Shown here: positions 27,971 to 36,689 of the stretch, piece after piece
Layout of the letters: each line of letters begins with the position of its first letter
How positions within the stretch are numbered: the stretch's first letter is position 1
Assembly (NCBI GenBank): GCA_012515615.1
Contig: JAAYYB010000195.1
Span: 1-54,306 of the forward strand
Length of the DNA: 54,306 bases
From: Fibrobacter sp.
GTDB lineage: Bacteria; Fibrobacterota; Chitinivibrionia; Chitinivibrionales; Chitinispirillaceae
Reading direction: 5' to 3'
Notes under the pieces: model-generated
Databases searched by the model: none
Seen by the model: only the letters and a program-made list of their open reading frames with translations
Told to the model about the DNA's origin: nothing
Program-made: the position numbers and the translations under genes

Positions 27971-28705
27971 TCAATCCTGTGCTCTACGGGTAAAGACATA
28001 GGAAGCGCCAATAGATATCCCCAATGGCGCGTACTTCTGGCGGGCTGGGGTATTCTCTTTCAGATAAACCCAGTAGACCTGCGATCCATCGTAATTAAAA
28101 AGCAGATCGTAAGCTGTAAATTTTATACAGAAACTGAGATTTTTTCGTGTTATGAATTCAAATCCCAGAAAAGGGGAAATCTGTAATATGCTTTCATCTC
28201 CGGGTCGGTAAAAATTAAGCCCGAAAGCTGATCCGGCAAATGTGCTGAGCCATCTATACCTATGAGAGCCGGAGAGGTCAATCGACGGCAGGACAACAAG
28301 GCCGCCTTTAAAATCAGTCACCCACTGGATATCAAGGCCCAGCCCTGAGCTCCAGCCCCGGTCAGGAGTGGCGCTCTGGTTGCCTGTTCCAGGTTGAAAA
28401 GGGACCCAGTGGGCGCTTGTTATAAGGTCCAGGGCAATGCCTGGAATAATCGGGGATGTCAGATTCAGATGTCCTGAGATATCAAGATCCTCTCTGACTC
28501 CAAAACGACCACCCAGATAAAGGTTTGGAATCGGCATGGCCACTCCCAGATTGGTCATCAAGGGTCCACCCAGAGACAGTTCCACACCCGTATTTCCCTT
28601 GCCTATAGTCCTTGAATTGTTTACAGCTGTGCAGGAGAAAAGCATCTGCAGGCTTGCGGCCAAAAACAAAACATATACTTTTCCTGATAGATTAAATTTG
28701 TGCAT
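27971..28705 (-). CDS. Lipoprotein / outer-membrane-associated protein of unknown function
   Basis: A 244-residue protein with an export signal ending in LFSC, which fits a lipobox cysteine near residue 25. The rest has a run of short beta strands rich in glycine and aromatic residues (GVELSLGGPLMTNLGVAMP, LYLGGRFGVREDLDISGHLN, APLGISIGASYVF), as seen in small outer-membrane barrels. No catalytic motif is visible and I cannot name a family. It is probably co-transcribed with the downstream hydrolase lipoprotein. Confidence 0.65.
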   Translation of the reverse strand: MHKFNLSGKVYVLFLAASLQMLFSCTAVNNSRTIGKGNTGVELSLGGPLMTNLGVAMPIPNLYLGGRFGVREDLDISGHLNLTSPIIPGIALDLITSAHWVPFQPGTGNQSATPDRGWSSGLGLDIQWVTDFKGGLVVLPSIDLSGSHRYRWLSTFAGSAFGLNFYRPGDESILQISPFLGFEFITRKNLSFCIKFTAYDLLFNYDGSQVYWVYLKENTPARQKYAPLGISIGASYVFTRRAQD

Positions 28706-28756
28706 TTCAGTTTATTGTGCTTACAGTCAGTTGGCCGGATCATTTCCCGTTGTAAA

Positions 28757-28775
28757 ATTATCTTCTTAAGATAAT
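28757..28775. promoter_or_regulatory. Inverted repeat in the divergent bio promoter region
   Basis: ATTATCTT and AAGATAAT (28757-28764 and 28768-28775) flank a CTT centre. A TTGTAA box at 28750-28755 sits just before it. The element lies about 45 bases before bioC, between divergent genes, where a biotin repressor would bind. It does not match the usual BirA operator well, so its regulator is unknown. Confidence 0.35.
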
Positions 28776-28817
28776 AAAAAGCCCCGCCATAGAGTATTTT
28801 AAGCACTGAAAAGCATT

Positions 28818-29609
28818 ATGAATTTACATCCTGAATCACCGTCAAAAAAACAGATCGCCAGCGCTTTCGGCCGCAAAGCTGTCTCGTATGAACATTTTGC
28901 TTCAGTGCAAAAAGAGCTGCTGCACTTAGTTTCATCCAGAATCGAAAAAAGAGAGCAGAAAGGAACCTGGGTTGATCTGGGGTGCGGAACAGGTGTGCTG
29001 GAAAAAATATTATCAGAAAAAGAAGACAGGTTTCGGATTACAGGAGTTGACCTGTCTTTTAATTCGCTGAAGGTTTTTAAAGAGCGCGCCCTTTGGAATA
29101 CCTCTCAGGTCCAGTCTGATATTGAAAGACTTCCATTCAGGCCCGATTCCATAGATGGCGCGGTTATCTGCTCGGTACTTCAGTGGCTCAGGGATATTCC
29201 GGCTTTTCTCAAGACTCTCTCGGGCCTGATGAAAACCGGAAGCTGTATGGTTTTTTCCCTATTTACAGCTGATTCTTTCAGGGAGCTGATATCGGTCCGG
29301 AGGGATTATGGGCTTTCATTCCCGGTCAACCTTATGGATCAGCAGAATTTCAGGAATATTCTTCCTGAGAACGGTTTCTTTCTTGAAGAGCATGTAGAAT
29401 ATCGTGCCGTTAAATATTTTCCCGATGCAATGGAGCTTCTCAGGAGTCTGAGTTCAATCGGAAGCACGATTGTAAGCGGCCGTCGTTTGTCACGAAGTGA
29501 ACTGTGGGAGTTCTGCCGGTTATACGAAGATAAATTCAAAACATCTCAGGGAATTCCACTCACTTATCATGCTATAGTCGGGACATCAATCAAAAAGGAA
29601 AACATATGA
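28818..29609 (+). CDS. bioC: Malonyl-ACP O-methyltransferase BioC
   Basis: Starts pimelate synthesis by methylating malonyl-ACP so that the fatty-acid machinery can extend it. The 263-residue SAM-dependent methyltransferase has motif I VDLGCGTGVLE (about 53-63), VDLSFNSL for motif II, and DGAVICSVLQWL for the later motif. The N-terminal IASAFGRKAVSYEHFASVQ stretch is typical of BioC. First gene of the biotin operon; it overlaps bioD by four bases. Confidence 0.93.
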   Translation: MNLHPESPSKKQIASAFGRKAVSYEHFASVQKELLHLVSSRIEKREQKGTWVDLGCGTGVLEKILSEKEDRFRITGVDLSFNSLKVFKERALWNTSQVQSDIERLPFRPDSIDGAVICSVLQWLRDIPAFLKTLSGLMKTGSCMVFSLFTADSFRELISVRRDYGLSFPVNLMDQQNFRNILPENGFFLEEHVEYRAVKYFPDAMELLRSLSSIGSTIVSGRRLSRSELWEFCRLYEDKFKTSQGIPLTYHAIVGTSIKKENI

Positions 29610-30289
29610 AGCCGGAAGGTTTCTTTGTAACCGGCACGGATACCGGAATCGGAAAAACATACGTAAGTAAACTGCTGGCTGATGCACTCTCGACGGTGCG
29701 GGATGTGACATACATGAAACCGGTCCAGACAGGATGTTATGTTGACAGCAGAGGAAATCTCGTTGCCCCTGATCTGGAATTTGTTACCAGCGGCAAGGCA
29801 AAAATATCAGGGCCTTACGAGGTGCATGTTCCCTACCGCTTTTTGCCGGCCTGTTCTCCGCACCTGGCTGCCTTTATGTCTTCAGATGTGATCTCTCCCG
29901 GAAAAATTTTTGATTGTTATAAGAAGTTATCCCAAACCGGAAATTTTGTTATTGTTGAAGGTGCCGGTGGCCTGATGGCTCCTCTTGGGCAGACAGTCTA
30001 CATGATAGACCTTATCAGCTGTCTTCGCCTTCCTGTAATTCTGGTCACATCTCCGCGACTGGGGACACTGAATCACACATTTCTTTCCATAAGAGCACTG
30101 CGCCAGAGCGGCGCAGAGATTGCCGCAGTAGTTTTAAACAACAGAGAAAATGAACCGGAGAGTTTTATCTATCAGGACAACAGAGAAGTTATCCGCAGAT
30201 ATATAAATCCCGTTGAATTATTGGAGGTTAAATATGGAAGCACCCAGAGCGATGAACTACTCCGGTTCTGCACCAGTACCGGAATATGA
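29606..30289 (+). CDS. bioD: Dethiobiotin synthetase BioD
   Basis: Closes the ureido ring of dethiobiotin using CO2 and ATP. The 227-residue protein has the P-loop GTDTGIGKTYVS at 9-20, MKPVQTG at about 38-44 and the VEGAGGLMAPLG segment near 117. Normal length. It overlaps bioC at its start and bioA by 56 bases at its end. Confidence 0.95.
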   Translation: MKPEGFFVTGTDTGIGKTYVSKLLADALSTVRDVTYMKPVQTGCYVDSRGNLVAPDLEFVTSGKAKISGPYEVHVPYRFLPACSPHLAAFMSSDVISPGKIFDCYKKLSQTGNFVIVEGAGGLMAPLGQTVYMIDLISCLRLPVILVTSPRLGTLNHTFLSIRALRQSGAEIAAVVLNNRENEPESFIYQDNREVIRRYINPVELLEVKYGSTQSDELLRFCTSTGI

Positions 30290-31622
30290 CTTTAGCCGAC
30301 TGTGGATGCCCTTTACATACCACAGAGATATGGTCGAAAGCCCTCCGATTGTGATTGAAAAAGGTTCCGGCATTTACATTTACGATACCGAAGGACGCGG
30401 ATACATCGATGCTATAGGATCGTGGTGGGTCAGTATTTTCGGGCACTGCAATCCTGTAATCGATGCGGCAATCAGGGATCAGCTTGATAAAATTGAACAT
30501 GTCATGATGGCAGGCTTTGTGTCGAAACCGGCACTTCTCCTTTCGCACAGACTTGGAGACATTCTTCCTGATAAGTCAATGAGGATCTTTTATTCCGACG
30601 ATGGGTCAACGTCAGTAGAGGTCGCCCTGAAAATTGCTCTTCAGTACCATGCGTTAAGAGGCCGGAACAGGTCGGAATTCGTTGCCCTTGATGGCGGGTA
30701 CCACGGTGACACACTGGGGGCCATGTCAGTGGGGTCAATCCCCCAATACCATACCATATTCCACGATACGTTTAAAAAGCAGAATTTTGCTGATTCACCT
30801 TACTGCTATCGCTGCCCGGCGGGCTGCAACAGTTCCACATGCAATGCAGAATGCATGGACTCCCTTAAAAAGATTTTTGAGGAAAAAAATGAAAAAATCG
30901 CGGGCTGCATTTTTGAGCCGATGGTTCAGGGCGCATCAGGAATGCGTGTGTACCCGGATAAAGTCCTTCGCAGAATCTTTGACCTATGCAGTGAATACAA
31001 TATCATTACCATAGCCGATGAAGTTGCGATGGGACTTGGGAGAACCGGAAAAATGTTTGCCTGTGATCACGCAGGCAGAATACCGGATATTATGTGTCTT
31101 GCTAAAGGACTCACCGGTGGATATCTTCCCCTCTCCGCCACAGTTGTAAAAGATTTCATTTTCCATGAATTCAGCGGTGACTACCGTTCCGGCAAGATCT
31201 TCAATCACGGCCACACTTTTACCGGCAATCCTCTTGCAGCCGCAGCCGCCTGTGCTTCACTGGAGCTGATCACATCGTACAATATTCCTGCCTCGATGCA
31301 GGGCACAATAAACCATTTCGCGCTGAAGATGAAGGAATTCCTGGACTATGATCTGGTAGGTGACGTAAGGACGCTGGGGATGGTGGGTGCTATCGAACTG
31401 GTGAAAAACAGAAATACAAAAGAGAAACTGCCGCCTGATTCCCGGATTGCATACAAAACCTGCATGAAAGCACTCAATTACGGACTGCTGATCAGGCCTC
31501 TTGGTGATGTTATATACTTCATGCCGCCCTATATCATAACAGATGAGCAGATGGACAACATGCTTTACCTCACCCACAAAGCACTGAAAGAAACAATCGA
31601 TGCAGAACGTTCCTCTTTATAA
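30234..31622 (+). CDS. bioA: Adenosylmethionine-8-amino-7-oxononanoate aminotransferase BioA
   Basis: PLP-dependent transfer of an amino group to KAPA, giving DAPA. The 462-residue protein starts with the BioA-typical FSRLWMPFTYH. It has GSWWVSIFGHCNP near 66, the FYSDDGSTSVE cofactor-phosphate site, a YHGDTLGAMSVG segment, DEVAMGLGRTG, and the PLP lysine in LAKGLTGGYLP. I chose the ATG at 30234 because GGAGG lies seven bases before it. This start is inside the end of bioD, which suggests translational coupling. Confidence 0.95.
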   Translation: MEAPRAMNYSGSAPVPEYDFSRLWMPFTYHRDMVESPPIVIEKGSGIYIYDTEGRGYIDAIGSWWVSIFGHCNPVIDAAIRDQLDKIEHVMMAGFVSKPALLLSHRLGDILPDKSMRIFYSDDGSTSVEVALKIALQYHALRGRNRSEFVALDGGYHGDTLGAMSVGSIPQYHTIFHDTFKKQNFADSPYCYRCPAGCNSSTCNAECMDSLKKIFEEKNEKIAGCIFEPMVQGASGMRVYPDKVLRRIFDLCSEYNIITIADEVAMGLGRTGKMFACDHAGRIPDIMCLAKGLTGGYLPLSATVVKDFIFHEFSGDYRSGKIFNHGHTFTGNPLAAAAACASLELITSYNIPASMQGTINHFALKMKEFLDYDLVGDVRTLGMVGAIELVKNRNTKEKLPPDSRIAYKTCMKALNYGLLIRPLGDVIYFMPPYIITDEQMDNMLYLTHKALKETIDAERSSL

Positions 31623-32757
31623 CAGAATCGAAAAAGCGCTCTCACAAAGAGAGTCATCACACAGATTAAGGGTTATCCCATCCTTTAAAAATGCTGCCGG
31701 AAACATTGATCTCTCAACTAACAGTTATCTTAATCTTCAGGCTGAGCGCAGTATTTCAGAAGAAGCAGCGAAACTGGCCGAAGCTCGTCTTCATGGGAAC
31801 CTCTCTTCCCGCCTGATCTCAGAGCAATCGGGGCTGTTTACAGAACTGGAGAATGAGATAATCTCTTGGAAAAGGTGCGAATCGGTACTTCTTTATAATT
31901 CCGGTTACTGCGCCAACCTTGGCATCCTGCAGGCTGTATGCGCAAGGGATACAGAGGTCTTCTGTGACAGACTCAACCATGCCTCTATTTACGACGGGAT
32001 AGCTCTTGCCGGCTGTAAACTGATCCGGTATTCTCATTGTGATATGGCAGATCTGGAAAAAAGGCTCTCGGCATCTTCTGCAAAGGAAAAACTGATCGTA
32101 ACCGATACTGTTTTCAGCATGGACGGAGACAGAGCTCCTCTGGCTGACATCTGTTCTCTTGCCCGTAAATACAACTGCATGGTAATGGTTGATGAAGCGC
32201 ATGCGGTTGGAATCTTCGGAAAAGAGGGACGCGGACTGGCCGATGAAACAGGAGTAAGCGGTGAGATCGATATCATTGTCGGAACGCTCAGCAAAGCGGT
32301 TGCCGGACTGGGCGGGTATTTTGCCGGATCATCCCGGCTAAGAGAATTCTTTGTCAATTTCAGCCGGAGCCTGATTTACTCCACAAGTCTTCCGCAGAAT
32401 GTCCTTGCGTTCGATCTGGCCGCCATACGACACATAAGAAAAAACTCCGGACTGGGAGAAAAGCTTCTTCATAAAGCGGCAGCATTCAGGGATTGCCTTC
32501 AGAAGATTGGATTTTCAACACTGAACAGCTCTACTCAGATTGTCCCTTGTATGCTTGGTGATGACAATGCGGCCCTGGATCTGTGCAGGTTCTTTCACAG
32601 CCGAAAAATCTCAGCCCCGGCTGTGCGCCCCCCTACTGTTCCGGATTCTACTGCACGCATTCGTTTCTCAATCCATCTGGGGATAGAAGATGATCAGATG
32701 GATTATATTCTCAATCAATTAGCCCAATGGAAAAAACAGAATGGATTCCTGTCATAA
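31600..32757 (+). CDS. bioF: 8-Amino-7-oxononanoate synthase BioF
   Basis: Condenses pimeloyl-ACP (or -CoA) with alanine to KAPA. The 385-residue PLP enzyme has NSYLNLQ near 38, GNLSSRLISEQSGLFTELE, VDEAHAVGIFGKEGRG (about 197-212) and the PLP-lysine region GTLSKAVAGLGGYFAG. Its start overlaps the end of bioA by 23 bases. Confidence 0.94.
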   Translation: MQNVPLYNRIEKALSQRESSHRLRVIPSFKNAAGNIDLSTNSYLNLQAERSISEEAAKLAEARLHGNLSSRLISEQSGLFTELENEIISWKRCESVLLYNSGYCANLGILQAVCARDTEVFCDRLNHASIYDGIALAGCKLIRYSHCDMADLEKRLSASSAKEKLIVTDTVFSMDGDRAPLADICSLARKYNCMVMVDEAHAVGIFGKEGRGLADETGVSGEIDIIVGTLSKAVAGLGGYFAGSSRLREFFVNFSRSLIYSTSLPQNVLAFDLAAIRHIRKNSGLGEKLLHKAAAFRDCLQKIGFSTLNSSTQIVPCMLGDDNAALDLCRFFHSRKISAPAVRPPTVPDSTARIRFSIHLGIEDDQMDYILNQLAQWKKQNGFLS

Positions 32758-33442
32758 AAGCCGCAGCTGGACAGTGCTGGGAGGCTGGGCCGTGCCCCCT
32801 TCTGTGCTTTATCCTGTTTTCGGGAAAGATTCTGTTTACATTGACATTAATCCATTAATGCCCGCATTTTTCAGAAATGGTTCAATACTGCCTGACTGGA
32901 AAGAAATTCTCCTGAGCCTCATTACACCACAGGTAAAAAAACCGGTTTTTATTGCCGGGTGGTCGACCGGAGCAATTCTTTCTCTTGCCCTGTCATCTTT
33001 ACTGATGCCTGAAGCAATGGTGCTCCTGTCCCCGACTCCTTCATTCTGCAGGAGAGATAATTTCCGTTCCGGAACCAGAAAACCGGTCCTTCAGTCAATG
33101 AGAGCATCTTTGGAAACAGACAGAGAAAACGTATTGAAAAGTTTCTATTCCCGCTGCGGGCTCGATGATTTTGTGCCATCAGTTACTTATACTCTTGATG
33201 AACTTGCCGCAGGTCTCCAATTTCTGGAAGAGGTGTACTTTTCTGATGAAGAATTGCAACATTTAAGCAATCTGACTTCTTCGAAATTAATTTTCCATGG
33301 TGCAGAAGACCTGATTGTGCCTTTTGAAGCAGGAAAGTATCTCTGTTCAAAGGTAAAAGGAGTATTTTTTGAATACGAAGGGTCACACTCATTTTTCAGA
33401 ACCTACAGCAAAGAAATAAGTTCAGTAATCGAAAACGGTTAA
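32741..33442 (+). CDS. BioH-like pimeloyl-ACP methyl ester esterase (alpha/beta hydrolase)
   Basis: A 233-residue alpha/beta-hydrolase lying between bioF and bioB. The nucleophile elbow is GWSTGA (S75), and D190 (HGAEDLIVPF) and H216 (EGSHSFF) complete a plausible triad. The opening VLGGWAVPPSVLYPVF has the shape of the BioH/BioG group. No other gene in the operon removes the methyl group added by BioC, so this is the best candidate for that step. The sequence is not a close BioH match, and I leave the symbol open. It overlaps bioF by 17 bases. Confidence 0.75.
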   Translation: MDSCHKSRSWTVLGGWAVPPSVLYPVFGKDSVYIDINPLMPAFFRNGSILPDWKEILLSLITPQVKKPVFIAGWSTGAILSLALSSLLMPEAMVLLSPTPSFCRRDNFRSGTRKPVLQSMRASLETDRENVLKSFYSRCGLDDFVPSVTYTLDELAAGLQFLEEVYFSDEELQHLSNLTSSKLIFHGAEDLIVPFEAGKYLCSKVKGVFFEYEGSHSFFRTYSKEISSVIENG

Positions 33443-33456
33443 GAGAGGATTCATTA

Positions 33457-34428
33457 ATGCAGTCAATTTTCGACAGAGCATCGGAACTTTTTGAGAAGTC
33501 AATCAGCCATAAAATCGGCAGGAATGAAATGGAAGCCTTCATTGACTGGCCACTTGATCAGGTCTCTGTTTTGTTTGCCTGCGCCGATCAGGTCAGGCGC
33601 CATTTCCATGGTAACACTGTTGATCCCTGCTCTCTGATGAATATCAAATCGGGCAACTGCGGGGAAGACTGCGCATTCTGTGCGCAATCATCACACAATA
33701 AAACATCGGTGGCAGTAAGCGGACTGGCGTCATCTCAGGAGATAAAAGAGAAGTTTGAAAACGCACGCAGTCATAATCTTCCCTTCTGCGTTGTGTCAAG
33801 TGGCCGGAAGCTTTCCAAAGAGGATATAAAAAAAATTGCCGGAGTCCTCAAAAACTGCCACGGCGAAAAGCATGCCTCGCTTGGAATACTTGATTATGAT
33901 GAATTTATGATACTTCGTGATGCGGGTGTGGTCTGCTACAATCACAACATCGAAACCTGCCGCTCATATTTTCCGAAAATTGTCTCAACACATACCTGGG
34001 AACAGAGGACAGAAACTGTTAAAAACGCAAAAAAGGCAGGTATGAAAGTCTGCTGCGGCGGCATTCTTGGACTCGGAGAGAGCAAACAGCAGCGCATTGA
34101 ATTCTGTGAAGAGATCCGGTCGCTTGACATTGATACGGTTCCGCTGAACTTTTTTATTCCTGTAAAAGGAACCAGGCTCTCGGTCCCGCTGGAATCGCCC
34201 TTTGAGTTTCTCAAGACAGTTTCTCTTTTCCGCCTGGCTATGCCGGAGAGAACTATAAAAATCTGTGGAGGAAGAGAGTATCACCTGGGGCCTCTTCAGA
34301 GTCTTATTTTCTATGCCGGTGCAAACGGGTATATCTCCGGTGGATATCTGACAACATCGGGAGCCGGTATTGATACTGATGACATGATCATTGATAAACT
34401 GGAACTGATAAAAAGGCTTTCCCGCTGA
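33457..34428 (+). CDS. bioB: Biotin synthase BioB
   Basis: Inserts sulfur into dethiobiotin. The 323-residue radical SAM enzyme has the CX3CX2C motif at C68, C72 and C75 (CGEDCAFC). The auxiliary 2Fe-2S ligands are probably the cysteines in FCVVSSGR (near residue 111) and YNHNIETCRSYF (near 168), with CGGREYHLG (near 271) supplying the arginine region. It closes the biotin operon. Confidence 0.96.
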   Translation: MQSIFDRASELFEKSISHKIGRNEMEAFIDWPLDQVSVLFACADQVRRHFHGNTVDPCSLMNIKSGNCGEDCAFCAQSSHNKTSVAVSGLASSQEIKEKFENARSHNLPFCVVSSGRKLSKEDIKKIAGVLKNCHGEKHASLGILDYDEFMILRDAGVVCYNHNIETCRSYFPKIVSTHTWEQRTETVKNAKKAGMKVCCGGILGLGESKQQRIEFCEEIRSLDIDTVPLNFFIPVKGTRLSVPLESPFEFLKTVSLFRLAMPERTIKICGGREYHLGPLQSLIFYAGANGYISGGYLTTSGAGIDTDDMIIDKLELIKRLSR

Positions 34429-34455
34429 AGGACATTACAGACCGGAGCAAAAAAA

Positions 34456-34881
34456 ATGCACCCACAGGAATGTATCTTTTGCAGCATTGTTTCCGGAAGA
34501 AATCAGGCCGCAATAGTATACAAGGATTCCTTTTCAATTGCATTCCTTGACAAAACGCCACTGTTTCCGGGGCACACCCTCCTGGTGCCCCGAAATCATG
34601 TTTCCGAACTGGAAGCCCTTTCCCCGGAGGAAACCGGACTTCTGTTCAACACAGCCCGACTCTTAACAATTGCTGTTGAAAAAGCGACGTTTGCACAGGG
34701 AACTTTTATTGCAGTAAATAATAAAGTATCACAAAGCATTCCCCACCTTCATGTACATATCGTCCCCCGCACAAAAGGTGACGGGTTGAGAGGCTTTTTC
34801 TGGCCAAGGAAAAAATATGGAAGTGAAAAGGAGATGACGGATATAGCAGAGAGAATCTCTAAAGAGATGAATAAAGTGTGA
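34456..34881 (+). CDS. HIT family hydrolase
   Basis: A 141-residue histidine-triad protein with the C-terminal HLHVHIVPR motif (about 95-103) and the N-terminal CIFCSIVSG with its zinc-type cysteines. HIT proteins hydrolyse nucleotide phosphoramidates and AMP-linked adducts. It follows bioB by 27 bases and may be read through from the biotin operon; a functional link is not evident. Confidence 0.93.
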   Translation: MHPQECIFCSIVSGRNQAAIVYKDSFSIAFLDKTPLFPGHTLLVPRNHVSELEALSPEETGLLFNTARLLTIAVEKATFAQGTFIAVNNKVSQSIPHLHVHIVPRTKGDGLRGFFWPRKKYGSEKEMTDIAERISKEMNKV

Positions 34882-34891
34882 TTCATTTTCC

Positions 34892-34966
34892 CTCATTCCG
34901 GCGAAAGCCGGAAACCATCTTCTCCTATTCCGAGCATTCCTGGATGCCGTTCTTCAACGGCATGAC
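34892..34966. repeat. Dispersed two-hairpin repeat family R2, copy 1
   Basis: About 75 bases: a CATTCCGGCGAAAGCCGG hairpin, a spacer containing AAACCATCTTCTCC, then ATGCCGTTCTTCAACGGCAT, a second perfect hairpin, and an ending ATGAC that pairs with the opening. Two further copies lie at 48121 and 48256. The stretch between the HIT gene and ugd holds only this repeat and the terminator at 35050. Confidence 0.8.
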
Positions 34967-35049
34967 GTTTCGTGACGGCATTGCTGAAAAGATAGCTTAC
35001 ATGTACGACGAACAGCCTATACATACAGTCTGAAATCTGAACGTATAAA

Positions 35050-35079
35050 AAAACCGCCTGATATGTATCAGGCGGTTTT
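35050..35079. terminator. Bidirectional rho-independent terminator
   Basis: A perfect stem with arms 35050-35063 and 35066-35079 (AACCGCCTGATA repeated inverted). A-tracts on the left and a T-run (TTTT) at the right end give a terminator shape in both directions. It separates the convergent HIT/biotin unit and the UDP-glucose dehydrogenase gene. Confidence 0.85.
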
Positions 35080-35109
35080 AAACAGTAAAATTGTACGAGA
35101 TCAGATCGA

Positions 35110-36498
35110 CTAAAAATGTTTCCAGGCAGCTGTTCCCAGCGGGAACACGTTAAACCCGATTTTGTGCAGGGCTTCATGATCGAGTATATTGCGTCCGTCA
35201 AATATGAATGCAGGCTTTTCCATCTCCTCATAGATTCTACGGTAATCGAGTGATTTGTACTCTGCCCATTCAGTCATGACTGTGATGGCATGAGCGCCCC
35301 GTGCCGCAGCATAAGGATCAGATGCAAACTCCACCTGAGATATACAGCTCTCAAGGTCTTTTCTGGCATTTTCCATTGCCTGTGGATCGGTGATAACCAC
35401 TATCGCCCTCTCCTCTGCAAGCTGCTTTGTGACATCTATGGCAGGAGACTCGCGCGTGTCGCCCGTGTCAGCCTTGAAGGCAAAGCCAAACAGGGCAATC
35501 CGTTTACCTGCGATTGTGTTGAACATCACCCTGATCATTGTCTGCACAAAGCGCCTCTTCTGGTATTCATTCATCAAAACGACACTTTCCCAGTACCGTG
35601 CAACTTCGTGGAGACCGTAACTCTCAGCTATGTAAACCAGATTGAGAATGTCCTTTTTAAAACAGGAACCGCCAAAACCGATAGATGCATTTAGAAAGCG
35701 GGAACCGATACGGCTGTCTTTCCCGATTGCCCTTGCCACTTCATAGACATTGGCCTCAGTACGCTCGCAAAGAGCCGAGATGCTGTTGATAGATGAGATC
35801 CTCTGGGCCAGAAATGCATTTGCAACCAGTTTCGAAAGTTCAGCGCTCCAGACATTGGTTGTCAAAATCCTGTCGCGGGGAACCCAGTTGGCATATATCT
35901 CCACAATAGACTCACATGCTTTCAGTCCCGCCTCTGTCAACTGAGATCCGATAAGCACCCGGTCCGGTTTCTCCAGATCCGCCATTGCGGTTCCTTCAGC
36001 AAGAAACTCAGGGTTGGATACCACCTCAAAGTGGATACCCTTGTCATTTGCGTTCAGTATCCGCTCCATTGCCTTTGCAGTGCGTACAGGAAGAGTACTT
36101 TTTTCGACTATAATCTTGTCAAATTCTGAAGCTTTAACAATATCGCGGGCAGTCTTTTCCCAGTACTGAAGGTCTGCTGCTTTCCCGGCTCCCTCACCGA
36201 AAGTTTTGGTGGGAGTGTTAACTGATACAAAAATGATCTCGGCTTCCTTGATTGCTTTTGCGACATCAGTGGAGAAAAACAGGTTGCGACCCCTGGCCTG
36301 CTTTACTACATCCAGAAGCCCGGGCTCATAAATAGGAAGATGATCTGAGTTCCAGGCTGCTATTCGTGCTGCATTTATATCTACCACTGTAACTTTATAC
36401 TGCGGACATTTTGCCGCTATTGCCGCCATGGTCGGCCCGCCAACATATCCGGCTCCGATACAGATGATATTTTTGGCGAATTTGGAATCAAAACCCAT
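35110..36498 (-). CDS. ugd: UDP-glucose 6-dehydrogenase, eukaryote-like type
   Basis: Oxidises UDP-glucose to UDP-glucuronate for surface polysaccharides. The 462-residue protein has the NAD motif CIGAGYVGGP (13-22), SVNTPTKT, the SNPEFLAEGTA segment, ILTTNVWSAELSKL and the catalytic cysteine C279 in GFGGSCFKKD. From memory, long stretches resemble animal UGDH (for example AFLAQRISSINSISALCE and GFAFKADTGDTRESPA) more than typical bacterial Ugd. I chose the ATG at 36498 because AGGAG lies before it; the longer frame to 36600 adds 34 residues before the nucleotide-binding fold. Confidence 0.93.
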   Translation of the reverse strand: MGFDSKFAKNIICIGAGYVGGPTMAAIAAKCPQYKVTVVDINAARIAAWNSDHLPIYEPGLLDVVKQARGRNLFFSTDVAKAIKEAEIIFVSVNTPTKTFGEGAGKAADLQYWEKTARDIVKASEFDKIIVEKSTLPVRTAKAMERILNANDKGIHFEVVSNPEFLAEGTAMADLEKPDRVLIGSQLTEAGLKACESIVEIYANWVPRDRILTTNVWSAELSKLVANAFLAQRISSINSISALCERTEANVYEVARAIGKDSRIGSRFLNASIGFGGSCFKKDILNLVYIAESYGLHEVARYWESVVLMNEYQKRRFVQTMIRVMFNTIAGKRIALFGFAFKADTGDTRESPAIDVTKQLAEERAIVVITDPQAMENARKDLESCISQVEFASDPYAAARGAHAITVMTEWAEYKSLDYRRIYEEMEKPAFIFDGRNILDHEALHKIGFNVFPLGTAAWKHF

Positions 36499-36689
36499 GA
36501 AAAAGTCTCCTTTCAAAATAGAGGCTAATGCTGTAATATACTCTTTATTATGGTGGAAATTTGAAAAAACCTGTGTAAAGCCAGTAAGGAGAATGAACAA
36601 AGCAGCTATTTACGGATAGCTCTCAAGTACCGATTTTAAGATTGAGGCCGAAATTACCATGCTTATAGAGAAAATCGGTCAAAGAGCCC

